Assembly: GCF_032999765.1 (NCBI RefSeq)
Contig: NZ_CP136051.1
Location: forward strand, 2,270,417 to 2,334,416
Reading direction: 5' to 3'
Source: Imperialibacter roseus
Lineage (GTDB): Bacteria; Bacteroidota; Bacteroidia; Cytophagales; Cyclobacteriaceae
DNA: 64,000 nucleotides
Part shown: piece after piece, positions 1-7,995 of the stretch
Layout: each line of letters starts with the position of its first letter
Numbering within the stretch: the first letter of the stretch is position 1
Program-made: the position numbers and the translations under genes
The notes under the pieces: model-generated
Seen by the model: the letters and a program-made list of their open reading frames with translations, nothing else
What the model was told of the DNA's origin: nothing
The model's database searches: none

Positions 1-188
1 CCACCATCCTCATCAATGCACTGCAGCCCGATTATATCTTTCCCCAGCACCATAGCACGGTGAAAGTCAGCGAGGAGAACCGTTTTTGGGCCAAAGGCTA
101 CCCTGAAGAAGTGAAAATATGGATTGACGATGAGCTTAAAAATCGGTATCATGTTTTTGAGATTGGGGAAAAGAAGCTGATCAGGTGA
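1..188 (+). CDS. C-terminal fragment of a probable MBL-fold hydrolase (5' truncated by window edge)
   Basis: An open frame runs from base 3 to a TGA at 186-188 and encodes about 61 C-terminal residues. The fragment contains PDYIFPQHHST followed by WIDDELKNRYHVFEIG. A PxHH.T stretch close to the C terminus is typical of UlaG-like metallo-beta-lactamase-fold hydrolases, where the last metal-binding histidine lies in such a motif. The start and the diagnostic HxHxDH motif lie outside the window, so the family call is an inference. No SD-like or terminator sequence is evident before the next gene. Confidence 0.45.
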   Translation, partial: TILINALQPDYIFPQHHSTVKVSEENRFWAKGYPEEVKIWIDDELKNRYHVFEIGEKKLIR

Positions 189-278
189 GAATTGGAGGTT
201 GTGTTTGCCGCTGTCCAGTGGCTCGGTAGGCGGATGTCGAGGCTCTCTGGTCTCATGAATACTTAACTAAAAGATGCG

Positions 279-1973
279 ATGAGTAAACAACAGAATGAGT
301 ATGATGCCATCGTGATCGGCTCAGGCATCAGCGGTGGATGGGCTGCCAAAGAGCTTTGCGAGAAAGGAGCTAAGACCCTGGTACTGGAAAGAGGGCGGCC
401 GGTCAAGCACATTGAAGACTACCCCACAGCCATGAAAGACCCCTGGGACTTCGATTACCGGGGTAGACTCCCGGTGGGAGACGAGGAGAAAAATCCTGTG
501 GTTAATAGGTGCTATGCCTATGAAGATGCCACAAAGCAATTTTTTGTAAAGGATGAAGAACACCCCTATGTGCAGGAAAAACCGTTCGATTGGATCCGGG
601 GCTACCAGGAAGGTGGAAAATCGCTGATATGGGCACGGCAAGTGCAGCGGTGGAGCGATTTTGAATTTGAGGGTCCCTTGAAGGAAGGATATGCGGTAGA
701 TTGGCCCATCCGCTACAAAGATCTAGCCCCCTGGTATTCTCATGTTGAAAAGTTTACTGGCATCAGTGGCAACAGAGACGGCATCCCGCATTTTCCTGAC
801 AGCGAAGTGCAGAAAGCATTTGAATTTAACTGCGTAGAAGAAGAGATAAAGAAAAAAATCACCGAGAAGTACGCTGATAGGCCGGTGATTATGGGGCGGT
901 GTGCCCACCTCACCGAGCCACAAGACATCCATAAGGAGCAGGGCAGAGGCCAGTGCCAGGCCCGACATCTCTGCTATCGTGGCTGCCCGTTTGGTGGCTA
1001 TTTCAGCTCCAATTCCGCTACCTTACCCTGGGCAGCCAAAACCGGGAATCTTACCATGCGAACACACGCCGTTGTCGAATCGATCATTTATGACGATAAA
1101 CCAGGCAAAGTAACGGGCGTGAGAGTGATTGACGCCAACACGAAGGAGGTGACGGAATATTTCGCCAAAGTGATTTTTGTCAACGCCGCCTGCCTCAATT
1201 CCAACCTTATTTTGCTCAACTCAAAATCCAATCGTTTTCCCAACGGCCTTGGCAATGACAATGGATTATTAGGAAGGTATGTCGCTTTTCACAACTATAG
1301 GGGCAATATTTCAGCCCAATACGATGGCTTTGAAGATGGTTACTACTATGGCCGCCGACCAACCAGCATTTTTATGCCGTCGTTCCGAAACACGCTCGAA
1401 AGGTTTCCGGCCTTCAAAGGACGATACGTTACCGCCTTCAGCGCCGGGCGATCAGGTTGGAACAGAGGAGAAGCAGAGGTCGGAGCAGCGCTCAAAGAGA
1501 AGCTGCAAAAGCCCGGTATCTGGAATGTTTTTATGATGCTGCAGGGCGAGACGATTCCCAAGTACGACAATCATGTAAGGCTGAGCGACACTGATAAGGA
1601 TGCCTGGGGCATACCTCAGTTGGTCACTTCGATCGATTACGATGAGAACGACGAAAAAATGCTGCAGGACTTTCTTGAGCAAGGCAAAGAAATGCTCGAA
1701 GCAGCAGGATGCGTCAACATCAATGCCTACGATACCAAACAAGCCCCCGGATTAGATATTCATGAGATGGGTGGTGTGCGTATGGGTAGTGACCCTAAAA
1801 CTTCTTTGTTGAACAAGCATAATCAGCTACACTTAGCCAGAAATGTGTACGTAACAGATGGGGCGGCCATGACATCCACAGGTTCTCAAAATCCATCGCT
1901 CACTTTCATGGCGCTGGCGGCAAGGGCAGCTAACCATGCTATTGAAGAAATGAAAGCAGGTAAGCTGAAATAG
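279..1973 (+). CDS. GMC-family FAD-dependent oxidoreductase
   Basis: This 564-residue protein belongs to the glucose-methanol-choline oxidoreductase family, flavoenzymes that oxidise alcohols or sugars. The N terminus carries the dinucleotide-binding fold (IVIGSGISGGWAAKEL, about residues 12-27) followed by VLERG, where the FAD ribose is bound. The C terminus has the conserved HEMGG (His about 495) and GSQNPSLT (Asn about 538), which match the catalytic His/Asn pair of the family. A Cys-rich stretch (CQARHLCYRGCPFGGY) in the middle is typical of the bacterial sugar-oxidising branch. There is no Tat or Sec signal, so it is probably cytoplasmic or exported with a partner. The substrate cannot be read from sequence. 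The neighbouring Tat-exported sugar isomerase-like gene suggests a carbohydrate or polyol. Confidence 0.9.
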   Translation: MSKQQNEYDAIVIGSGISGGWAAKELCEKGAKTLVLERGRPVKHIEDYPTAMKDPWDFDYRGRLPVGDEEKNPVVNRCYAYEDATKQFFVKDEEHPYVQEKPFDWIRGYQEGGKSLIWARQVQRWSDFEFEGPLKEGYAVDWPIRYKDLAPWYSHVEKFTGISGNRDGIPHFPDSEVQKAFEFNCVEEEIKKKITEKYADRPVIMGRCAHLTEPQDIHKEQGRGQCQARHLCYRGCPFGGYFSSNSATLPWAAKTGNLTMRTHAVVESIIYDDKPGKVTGVRVIDANTKEVTEYFAKVIFVNAACLNSNLILLNSKSNRFPNGLGNDNGLLGRYVAFHNYRGNISAQYDGFEDGYYYGRRPTSIFMPSFRNTLERFPAFKGRYVTAFSAGRSGWNRGEAEVGAALKEKLQKPGIWNVFMMLQGETIPKYDNHVRLSDTDKDAWGIPQLVTSIDYDENDEKMLQDFLEQGKEMLEAAGCVNINAYDTKQAPGLDIHEMGGVRMGSDPKTSLLNKHNQLHLARNVYVTDGAAMTSTGSQNPSLTFMALAARAANHAIEEMKAGKLK

Positions 1974-2133
1974 TGAGCCGTCATTGTCATTGTGTTAAAA
2001 AGACACGAAAACGTTTTGACATCCGTAGCTCATTGTCTAGCTTAGATTGACTCCGACTGGAGGCCCGTTATGATCGGTGTTCCCGGAAAAGGGACGCTGA
2101 TGAATTAAACGCTATTAATTCCTCTTATATACT

Positions 2134-3129
2134 ATGAACACCCGAAGAGATTTTCTTAAAAAGACCGGAGCAGGGGCTGCCGGTTTGGGCCTCGCTGCCA
2201 CCTTGCCATTCGACCTTTTCGCAGAGGCACCAGCTAAAAAGCTGTTCTTCGATATCTCCCTGGCGCAGTTCTCCCTGGCGGGCTCTTTCTTTAGCCAGAA
2301 GCTGACCAATATCGAGTTTCCGGCGCTGGCTAAAAACACCTACGGCATCTCCAATATCGAATATGTGTCTACTTTTTGGAACGGGAAGGGCGGCGACAAG
2401 GAGTATGTGAAAGAACTAAAAGCCCGCACCGACGACCTTGGCGTGCGCAATGTGCTCATCATGGTAGATTCGGAAGGTGAACTAGGCCATCCTGATGCCG
2501 CTACCCGAAAGCAAGCCGTTGAAAATCATTACAAATGGGTGGAAGCTGCCAAAGAGCTTGGCTGCCATGCGATCAGGGTGAACCTGGACGGGCCAGGCAC
2601 CGATGAGGAAATTGCCAAAGCGGGTGTGGGTGGCTACGGTAGTTTGGTCGAATTCGGCCAGCAGGCGGGCATCAATGTCATCATTGAAAACCATTTTGGT
2701 CCCTCGACCGACGCCAAATGGCTGGTGGAGGTAATGAAGCAGGTAAACAATCCATATGCAGGCTTGCTGCCTGACTTCGGTAACTTCGTTCGCAGGGAGC
2801 GCATGGAAGAAATGACCATTGAAGCTTTCAAAAACGCCAAAGTCATTGCCACATTTGACAAGTACGAAAGTGTGAAAGCCATGATGCCCTACGCCAAAGG
2901 CGTAAGTGCCAAAACGCATGGATTTGATGCCAAGGGTAACGATACAGAAACAGACTTCGTTAAAATGCTCACCATCATCAAAGACTCCGGTTTCAAAGGC
3001 TATATGGGCATTGAAGCAGAGGGAGCCGTTATGAAAATGTTTGGCGTAGAAGGAAACTACCCGACGGAAGAGGACGGCATCAAGCTAACGAAGGCATTGC
3101 TGGAGAAAGTGGGAGGGAAGGTGTCGTGA
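2134..3129 (+). CDS. Tat-exported sugar phosphate isomerase/epimerase-like TIM-barrel protein
   Basis: The 331-residue product starts with a twin-arginine signal (NTRRDFLKKTGAGAAGLG, residues 2-19), so it is probably exported folded with a bound metal. The remainder matches the AP endonuclease 2/xylose-isomerase-like TIM barrel family: SLAQFSL near the N terminus, VIIENHFG in the centre, LLPDFGNF, and GYMGIEAEG near the end supply the acidic and histidine metal ligands expected in this fold. Such proteins commonly lie beside GMC or Gfo/Idh/MocA oxidoreductases in Bacteroidota, as here. The reaction is unknown; isomerisation or epimerisation of a sugar derivative is inferred from family membership. 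The gene lies 160 bp downstream of the GMC gene on the same strand. Confidence 0.85.
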   Translation: MNTRRDFLKKTGAGAAGLGLAATLPFDLFAEAPAKKLFFDISLAQFSLAGSFFSQKLTNIEFPALAKNTYGISNIEYVSTFWNGKGGDKEYVKELKARTDDLGVRNVLIMVDSEGELGHPDAATRKQAVENHYKWVEAAKELGCHAIRVNLDGPGTDEEIAKAGVGGYGSLVEFGQQAGINVIIENHFGPSTDAKWLVEVMKQVNNPYAGLLPDFGNFVRRERMEEMTIEAFKNAKVIATFDKYESVKAMMPYAKGVSAKTHGFDAKGNDTETDFVKMLTIIKDSGFKGYMGIEAEGAVMKMFGVEGNYPTEEDGIKLTKALLEKVGGKVS

Positions 3130-3246
3130 TGCGCACAACTGGTTCAAGCGTCCGCTTGGATCCTATGTAGCAATGGTGGTGCCACTAGGTGCTTCATATG
3201 GAACTGTTTACCAGCTCGCCGGTGCCAGGTTCTTGACAATTCTTTC

Positions 3247-4026
3247 TCAATAATCGCTCACCCTCGCCTTTCTAAAATCAAACACAAAGTTGTAGCCCTC
3301 TACAGGCACCACCACCCGATAGTACCGGTAGTAACCATTTTTTGGAAAATACACCTTGCCTCTCAATGCTGATGTGTCGGGTAAGGCCATTGGCTGCATG
3401 ATTTCCTGATCAAGGTAGTGTAGGTCTTCTCTTGTATAGTAGTTTCTTTCTTGCGAAGAGCGGATGACTGCATCCGTTGTCATCAGTGTGGTGGCCGTGA
3501 GGACATCCCTGGTTTGCGATTTGTTCCAGTCCTTTTGGGTATAAAACTCTTTCTTTGAATCTCTCAAGTCGCTTGCAACATCAGCCACCATCATGCCTAC
3601 TGAGAGGACACCGAAGATGATGGCCAATGTTTGCTGCTGCTTGATCTGTGTTTCATAATGGTCTTCCACCACGTTCTTGGTCAGCGATTTCCTCAGATAA
3701 CCGGGCACCTGGCTGTAGGGGAATGATACCTGATGGACATTGTCGGCCTCACCGGTAAGCTCAGGAAAAGGGCTGCTCCCTGCGTAATAATGAAACAGCT
3801 TAGGGTCAACTTTGAGCGGCAGGCCACTCTTGTTGACTATTTCAAGGTCAAAGACGACCAATCTATTTTCCGTTTCTACATGCTCCAGCACCGCTGTGAT
3901 GCTGTCGGCTTCCAGCACCATATAGTATGGATCCTGGTAAGCTTTGGAAAAATTGATGGGTACAAGGCGCTGACCAAAGGCAGTTGAGCCAACCAGCAGC
4001 AATAGGAGGGTAGTATAAGTCTTCAT
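3247..4026 (-). CDS. Hypothetical secreted/envelope protein
   Basis: I do not recognise the family. I place the start at 4026, because MKTYTTLLLLLVGSTAFGQ is a clear Sec signal peptide. A longer frame to 4176 exists, but its 50 extra residues are translated from intergenic sequence that includes a dispersed repeat at 4102-4131. The mature protein (about 240 residues) has a beta-rich first half, a hydrophobic segment around residues 132-150 (QTLAIIFGVLSVGMMVADV), and a C-terminal part ending in repeated Tyr/Arg/Val strands. It might be an inner-membrane or periplasmic protein. It is convergent with the upstream isomerase-like gene and divergent from the SGNH hydrolase. Confidence 0.7.
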   Translation of the reverse strand: MKTYTTLLLLLVGSTAFGQRLVPINFSKAYQDPYYMVLEADSITAVLEHVETENRLVVFDLEIVNKSGLPLKVDPKLFHYYAGSSPFPELTGEADNVHQVSFPYSQVPGYLRKSLTKNVVEDHYETQIKQQQTLAIIFGVLSVGMMVADVASDLRDSKKEFYTQKDWNKSQTRDVLTATTLMTTDAVIRSSQERNYYTREDLHYLDQEIMQPMALPDTSALRGKVYFPKNGYYRYYRVVVPVEGYNFVFDFRKARVSDY

Positions 4027-4101
4027 GGCGCAGGGTTTTGGAATAATGAAGCAAGTATTGTGCCTTTTTTTGCTCCGAAGACTTTTGGGATCAGGTGAGG
4101 T

Positions 4102-4131
4102 GATGCCACCAGCTAAGGCTGTGGGCACGAC
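4102..4131 (+). repeat. Dispersed intergenic repeat, copy 1 (30 bp)
   Basis: This 30-bp block matches the reverse complement of 62754-62783 at 27 of 30 positions by eye. It holds an inverted core, TGCC-AC-CAGC-taag-GCTG-TG-GGCA, which could fold as a hairpin with a two-by-two internal loop. Both copies are intergenic and about 58 kb apart, which suggests a dispersed palindromic repeat family. Confidence 0.65.
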
Positions 4132-4209
4132 ATATTTGTCCTTTACTTTTGAAGTCCCCTTAACTAGTTTTAGCACTAACTATTGCGTACCCTCTTCTAA
4201 AAGATCTCC

Positions 4210-4923
4210 ATGAAAAAACACCTCCTTCCGTCTATTCTGCTTTTATCTCTGTTTGCCCCCTCTTTACCCGCCACGGCGCAGCAAAGTGTCACCCACCAGA
4301 ATGTGTTCGACACCATTCCGTTTATCATGGAGCATCACAAGCGGAGGCTGGAGAAGTTTTCAAAAGAGCCCATGAGCACTGGCAAAATACTCTTCCTCGG
4401 CAACAGCATTACTGAAGGCGGCCCCTGGGGCGAGCTGCTTGGTGACCCCACTGTCGTTAACCGGGGTATCGGCGGCGACTTCAGCTACGGCATCCTCAAC
4501 AGACTAGACGAGATCATTCAGCGCAAGCCATCGAAGCTGTTTCTGCTGATCGGCGTCAATGATATTGGTAACGATATTCCCAATGCCGTCATCGCTGACA
4601 ATGTCAGGAAGATTGTTGAACGCCTGAAAGCTGAAACCCCTGCTACGGAAATCTATATCCAAAGCATTCTGCCGGTCAACCCTGAGTACCCGAGGTTTCC
4701 GCAGCACTACGACAAACAGTACCATGTGTTGATGACCAACCAGCTGCTTTACAAAGTGGCGCTGGATACCAAAGTGACCTACGTTAACTTATTTCCGCTG
4801 TTCCTTGACGACCGCCAGCGATTAGCGGCGGATCTCACCAAAGACGGCCTGCACCTCAATCGCCAGGGGTATGATATTTGGGTAAGGCATTTGAGGGAGA
4901 TGGGGTATTTACCTCACCCCTAG
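4210..4923 (+). CDS. Secreted SGNH/GDSL-family hydrolase
   Basis: This 237-residue esterase/lipase-like protein has a Sec signal (first 23 residues, ending PATAQ). All four SGNH blocks are visible: block I GNSIT with nucleophile Ser66, block II GIGGD (Gly88/89), block III GVND (Asn117), and block V DGLHL with catalytic Asp212 and His215. In polysaccharide-degrading Bacteroidota these enzymes often remove acetyl or other acyl groups from glycans. The adjacent alpha-L-fucosidase makes carbohydrate deacylation a reasonable inference. The stop codon lies inside the left arm of a 12-bp inverted repeat (4910-4921), so the last residues (YLPHP) are partly encoded by an intergenic palindrome that may have altered the original C terminus. 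Confidence 0.88.
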   Translation: MKKHLLPSILLLSLFAPSLPATAQQSVTHQNVFDTIPFIMEHHKRRLEKFSKEPMSTGKILFLGNSITEGGPWGELLGDPTVVNRGIGGDFSYGILNRLDEIIQRKPSKLFLLIGVNDIGNDIPNAVIADNVRKIVERLKAETPATEIYIQSILPVNPEYPRFPQHYDKQYHVLMTNQLLYKVALDTKVTYVNLFPLFLDDRQRLAADLTKDGLHLNRQGYDIWVRHLREMGYLPHP

Positions 4924-4997
4924 AAGGCCTTCGGATTTCTTCCCCTCTCCAGACAGGAGAGGAGAAAGCAATGCTTAGCATTGTAAGGGGTGAGGTA
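4910..4997. repeat. Composite palindrome between convergent genes; possible bidirectional terminator
   Basis: Arms 4910-4921 (TACCTCACCCCT) and 4986-4997 are perfect 12-bp reverse complements. Nested inside are a 7-bp hairpin CCTCTCC-agaca-GGAGAGG (4944-4962) and a 6-bp hairpin CAATGC-tta-GCATTG (4969-4983). The element fills the whole space between the convergent SGNH hydrolase and fucosidase genes and overlaps the SGNH stop. It resembles the C-rich/G-rich hairpin repeats that recur between genes in some bacterial genomes, and may also terminate transcription. Confidence 0.65.
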
Positions 4998-6455
4998 TCA
5001 ATAAACCTCCACCTCAGCCAGCACCGGACAAGCCTTGCTTTCTGTTATACTCACCCGAATAGCCTCAGCTTCCACCGGTGCAGCTAGCTTCAATATCCTC
5101 TTGTAGCCGATAGTGCTGCCTTGCGCCACTTGCTTCCATGTCCCATCCACATTCGCTTCCACGGTAAATGCTTTTACTCTTTGTCCCAGCTTGATGAATT
5201 CTTTCAAAGTCACATAACTAACGGTTGGGGTGCCTGGCAAAGTAATCTCCACACTGCCGGTGGTCACCTCATCGTCGGTTGCCCAGTAGGTGTCAGCTTT
5301 TCCGTCGGTCAGGTTACTGGCTCCGTACATCTCAGCTTCTCCTCTCACCGTTGACGCTGAAGCTTTGGCATTTAATGCCAGATTAGTACTAAAGGCCTCT
5401 TCGAGGAGCTTCTTCCAACCTTGCAGAGCAGCCACATCATTTTCATGAACCAGTCCCCGGCGATCAGGTGGGATATTGAGCAACAAATTGGAGCCTCGGC
5501 CAACCGAGGTCATGTAAATCTCAAACAGCTTTTCAGGTGTTTTCACCAGGCTGTCCTCTTTGGCATGGTAAAACCAGCCCGGCCGGATGCTGACGTCTAC
5601 TTCGGCTGGAATCCATTGTTGCCCTTCAGTGTGGCCCGTATTCAACAAGTCGGTAATGCCAGCTTGCCCAGCGTATAAAGTATCGTTGCTGATGGTGTTC
5701 CAGTTGGTTTCTCCTGCGAGCCCTCTTTCGTTGCCCACCCAGCGGATGTTTGGGCCGGCATCGCTAAAGAACAGCACCTTTGGCTCCATCTTTCTCACCA
5801 TTTCAATCGTAGTTGGCCAATCGTAGTAGGTTCTTCCATCAATCCGGCGCTTTTCGTTGGCTCCACCGTAGTATCCATCGCCGCCATTGGCTCCGTCAAA
5901 CCACATTTCAAAGATGGGCCCGTAGTTGGTGAAGATTTCTTGCAGTTGATTCCTGTAGTAAGTAACATAGTCTGGTCGTCCATATTCAGGATGATTCCTG
6001 TCCCACGGAGAGAGATAGATGCCAAATAGCAGCCCTTCCTTTCTGCATGCTTCTGAAAGTTCTTTCACTAAATCCCCATTACCATTTTTATAAGGACTAT
6101 TTTTGATGGAATGTTCAGTATAGATACTGGGCCAAAGACAAAAGCCGTCATGATGCTTGGCAGTTAAAATAACTGCCTTTAGCCCCGCATCTTTGATCAC
6201 TTTTACCCATTGGCTAACATCCAGCCCCGTTGGGTTAAATATGCTTTCCGGCTCATCGCCGAATCCCCATTCCTTGTCAGTAAAAGTATTCGTTGTAAAG
6301 TGAATAAAGGCATATTGCTCCAGTTCATGCCACTTAAGCTGCTCTTCGCTAGCCACAGGAAAAACAGGCATCGGCGGCACAACTGGTTTGGTTTCGCAGG
6401 CAGCCAATATGATGACGAAGAAGACTGAGGTTTTGAGAAAGGATATACGGATCAT
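4998..6455 (-). CDS. GH29 alpha-L-fucosidase lipoprotein with C-terminal F5/8 (discoidin-like) domain
   Basis: The 485-residue enzyme hydrolyses terminal alpha-L-fucosyl residues. The N terminus is a lipoprotein signal with lipobox LAAC (Cys20), so it is membrane anchored and faces the periplasm or the outside. The GH29 barrel shows AFIHFTTNTFTDKEWGFGDE, LTAKHHDGFCLWPS (about 98-110), and EMWFDGANGG with the expected nucleophile Asp187. After residue about 355 comes a beta-sandwich (NLALNAKASASTVRGE ... YGASNLTDG) typical of the F5/8 type C or CBM32-like domain found in GH29B enzymes. It stands alone, with no SusC/SusD pair nearby. The stop directly abuts the palindrome at 4910-4997. Confidence 0.93.
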   Translation of the reverse strand: MIRISFLKTSVFFVIILAACETKPVVPPMPVFPVASEEQLKWHELEQYAFIHFTTNTFTDKEWGFGDEPESIFNPTGLDVSQWVKVIKDAGLKAVILTAKHHDGFCLWPSIYTEHSIKNSPYKNGNGDLVKELSEACRKEGLLFGIYLSPWDRNHPEYGRPDYVTYYRNQLQEIFTNYGPIFEMWFDGANGGDGYYGGANEKRRIDGRTYYDWPTTIEMVRKMEPKVLFFSDAGPNIRWVGNERGLAGETNWNTISNDTLYAGQAGITDLLNTGHTEGQQWIPAEVDVSIRPGWFYHAKEDSLVKTPEKLFEIYMTSVGRGSNLLLNIPPDRRGLVHENDVAALQGWKKLLEEAFSTNLALNAKASASTVRGEAEMYGASNLTDGKADTYWATDDEVTTGSVEITLPGTPTVSYVTLKEFIKLGQRVKAFTVEANVDGTWKQVAQGSTIGYKRILKLAAPVEAEAIRVSITESKACPVLAEVEVY

Positions 6456-6640
6456 AAGTCAGATTGTTGAATGTCGAAATATAGGCACTTATGCATTAAC
6501 AGCCGGAGGGTTTTCGGCAATTCTGTGCAGCCAATGTTTGAACCAGCGGGACGATAGTATTGGAATCAATACCCTCTTGGCGCAACAATTTGCCGCCGGA
6601 GCCGTTATTAATTGTATTAATACACTAAAAATTATAATTT

Positions 6641-6671
6641 TTTGTAGTTTTCACAATTACCTAAGATTGTG
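6641..6671 (+). promoter_or_regulatory. Predicted Bacteroidota promoter with overlapping inverted-repeat operator
   Basis: TTTG (6641-6644) and TAAGATTG (6662-6669, 7 of 8 to TAnnTTTG) are separated by 17 bp, matching the Bacteroidota -33/-7 layout, about 40 bp before the lipoprotein start at 6711. A perfect inverted repeat CACAAT-tacctaag-ATTGTG (6652-6671) overlaps the -7 element and could bind a repressor. The rest of 6456-6710 is AT-rich intergenic sequence between divergent genes with no gene evident. Confidence 0.4.
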
Positions 6672-6710
6672 TAGTGCAACAAGTTCAACCATCAATTAAA
6701 CCAGCAAATC

Positions 6711-7280
6711 ATGAATTCTACCAAATTAGTTTTTGGATTAATTATCATTCTTTTCGTCAGCTGCAAAAGCAATAGCTACTATGGCGCCATTACTTACAAC
6801 GAGGACAAGTTTACAGGTACCAAAGAAGAAATGGCCAACTACCTGGTTGAAGTGCAGAACAAAACCCAGTTTATCAAAAATGCCTCAGTATTCGCCGGAA
6901 AGGATTCCAAGTTGAGAACCACCTATCTGGCAGCCAACGACGTGGCCTCCCTTATGGGCGATGTGTTGTTCGACCTGAGTATTGTGTCGACCAAGTCGGG
7001 GATGAAACTACCCAGGGCCCTGGACAGTGATGCCGATCGTGACTATCAGTTTATCGAAAAGCAGGCGGGAACGGACAAGTTTGACCTCTACTACATCAAC
7101 GAATCACTCAGGTACCTGACCGACCTTGAGAAAATGATGAAAGCCTATGCTTCTGGCGGAAAAGAGGAGCAGGGCAGATCGTTCAGCAGCAAGCATTTGA
7201 CTGAGGTGAACACCTCCATTACAAAGCTTGAAAAGGCCCGTGACGAAGTCAACGCCAATGCACCAGCCACAAGCAAATAA
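6711..7280 (+). CDS. Small helical lipoprotein of unknown function
   Basis: The 189-residue product has a short signal and lipobox FVSC (Cys18) followed by KSNSYYG, so it is a predicted lipoprotein. I do not recognise the family. The mature part is rich in Lys, Glu and Ala and looks mostly helical, with several amphipathic stretches (KEEMANYLVEVQNKTQFIKN; YLTDLEKMMKAYASGGKEE). It is the first gene of a same-strand envelope cluster running to 16004, with its own predicted promoter at 6641-6671. Confidence 0.75.
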   Translation: MNSTKLVFGLIIILFVSCKSNSYYGAITYNEDKFTGTKEEMANYLVEVQNKTQFIKNASVFAGKDSKLRTTYLAANDVASLMGDVLFDLSIVSTKSGMKLPRALDSDADRDYQFIEKQAGTDKFDLYYINESLRYLTDLEKMMKAYASGGKEEQGRSFSSKHLTEVNTSITKLEKARDEVNANAPATSK

Positions 7281-7453
7281 CCTTTAAGGTTTCTTCGAAA
7301 AATATTCTTTTCTCAGAAGGCGTTTATGTGAAATCATGGCAAACATTTTGTGTATGATGATTTCATTAAACCTCTTAATAGAAAATGAAAATCAATTGGT
7401 ATGACTTGTTGTTATGCCGTAACTTTTGAGCAAAATTAAACAACTGACAAATC

Positions 7454-7963
7454 ATGTTACAACACGTAAACAGGTGGATGAAAACAGGTACCCTAAATGG
7501 CCTACTTGTGTTATTAATTGTATTGGGAGCCTCTTCCTGCAAAAGCAAGAAGAAAATGAGGGAAGTATCCAATAAAGAGCCTATGGAAAAGGTGGAGAAG
7601 GATTTTTCTTATGACAATGCGAACAAAGAAATGGAAAACGATGCCAACAAGGCAAAGACTGCCCCTCCGGCTACGCTATCATCTAAATTATCTGGATACT
7701 TTGCCGCTATTTCTTCTGCGCCAACGGTCGCTTCGGCCAACAGCAGTATCAACGAAGCGCTGATGTTGTTTGCATCTCCCGGCGTCCCTATTTTTATCAT
7801 CATTTATGAGTCGCCTTCAGGAGAGGTCGATTATGATGAGCCTACCACAGCGGAGAAATACCTCAACTATTTGAAAGACCAAAAAAAGAACCTGAACAAT
7901 ATCCGGGACATGAAAACCAATGCCTCAGGAAAGATTACAGAACTTGAGTTGATAAAAAGGTAG
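7454..7963 (+). CDS. Small lipoprotein of unknown function
   Basis: The predicted 169-residue lipoprotein has lipobox GASSC followed by KSKKKMREV. The annotated ATG at 7454 gives a 29-residue leader; an in-frame ATG at 7478 gives a more ordinary 21-residue leader (MKTGTLNGLLVLLIVLGASSC would then start the product) and may be the true start. The charged linker after the cysteine precedes a compact domain (residues about 75-169) with SSKLSGYFAAISSA and GVPIFIIIYESPSGEVDYDE, which looks like a small alpha/beta module. No known family was recognised. A 173-bp gap before it contains a 9-bp inverted repeat (7329-7337 with 7357-7365). Confidence 0.72.
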   Translation: MLQHVNRWMKTGTLNGLLVLLIVLGASSCKSKKKMREVSNKEPMEKVEKDFSYDNANKEMENDANKAKTAPPATLSSKLSGYFAAISSAPTVASANSSINEALMLFASPGVPIFIIIYESPSGEVDYDEPTTAEKYLNYLKDQKKNLNNIRDMKTNASGKITELELIKR

Positions 7964-7995
7964 AGGTACGATAACCATCCAAAAAAGAAATAACC

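Noticed and set aside
4027-4176. N-terminal extension of the 3247-4026 gene
   Set aside because: The extra 50 residues come before a clear signal peptide and include the dispersed repeat, so the inner ATG is preferred.
6388-6699. Plus-strand frame of 103 residues between the fucosidase and lipoprotein genes
   Set aside because: It starts inside the fucosidase gene antisense and continues through AT-rich promoter sequence with no coding character.
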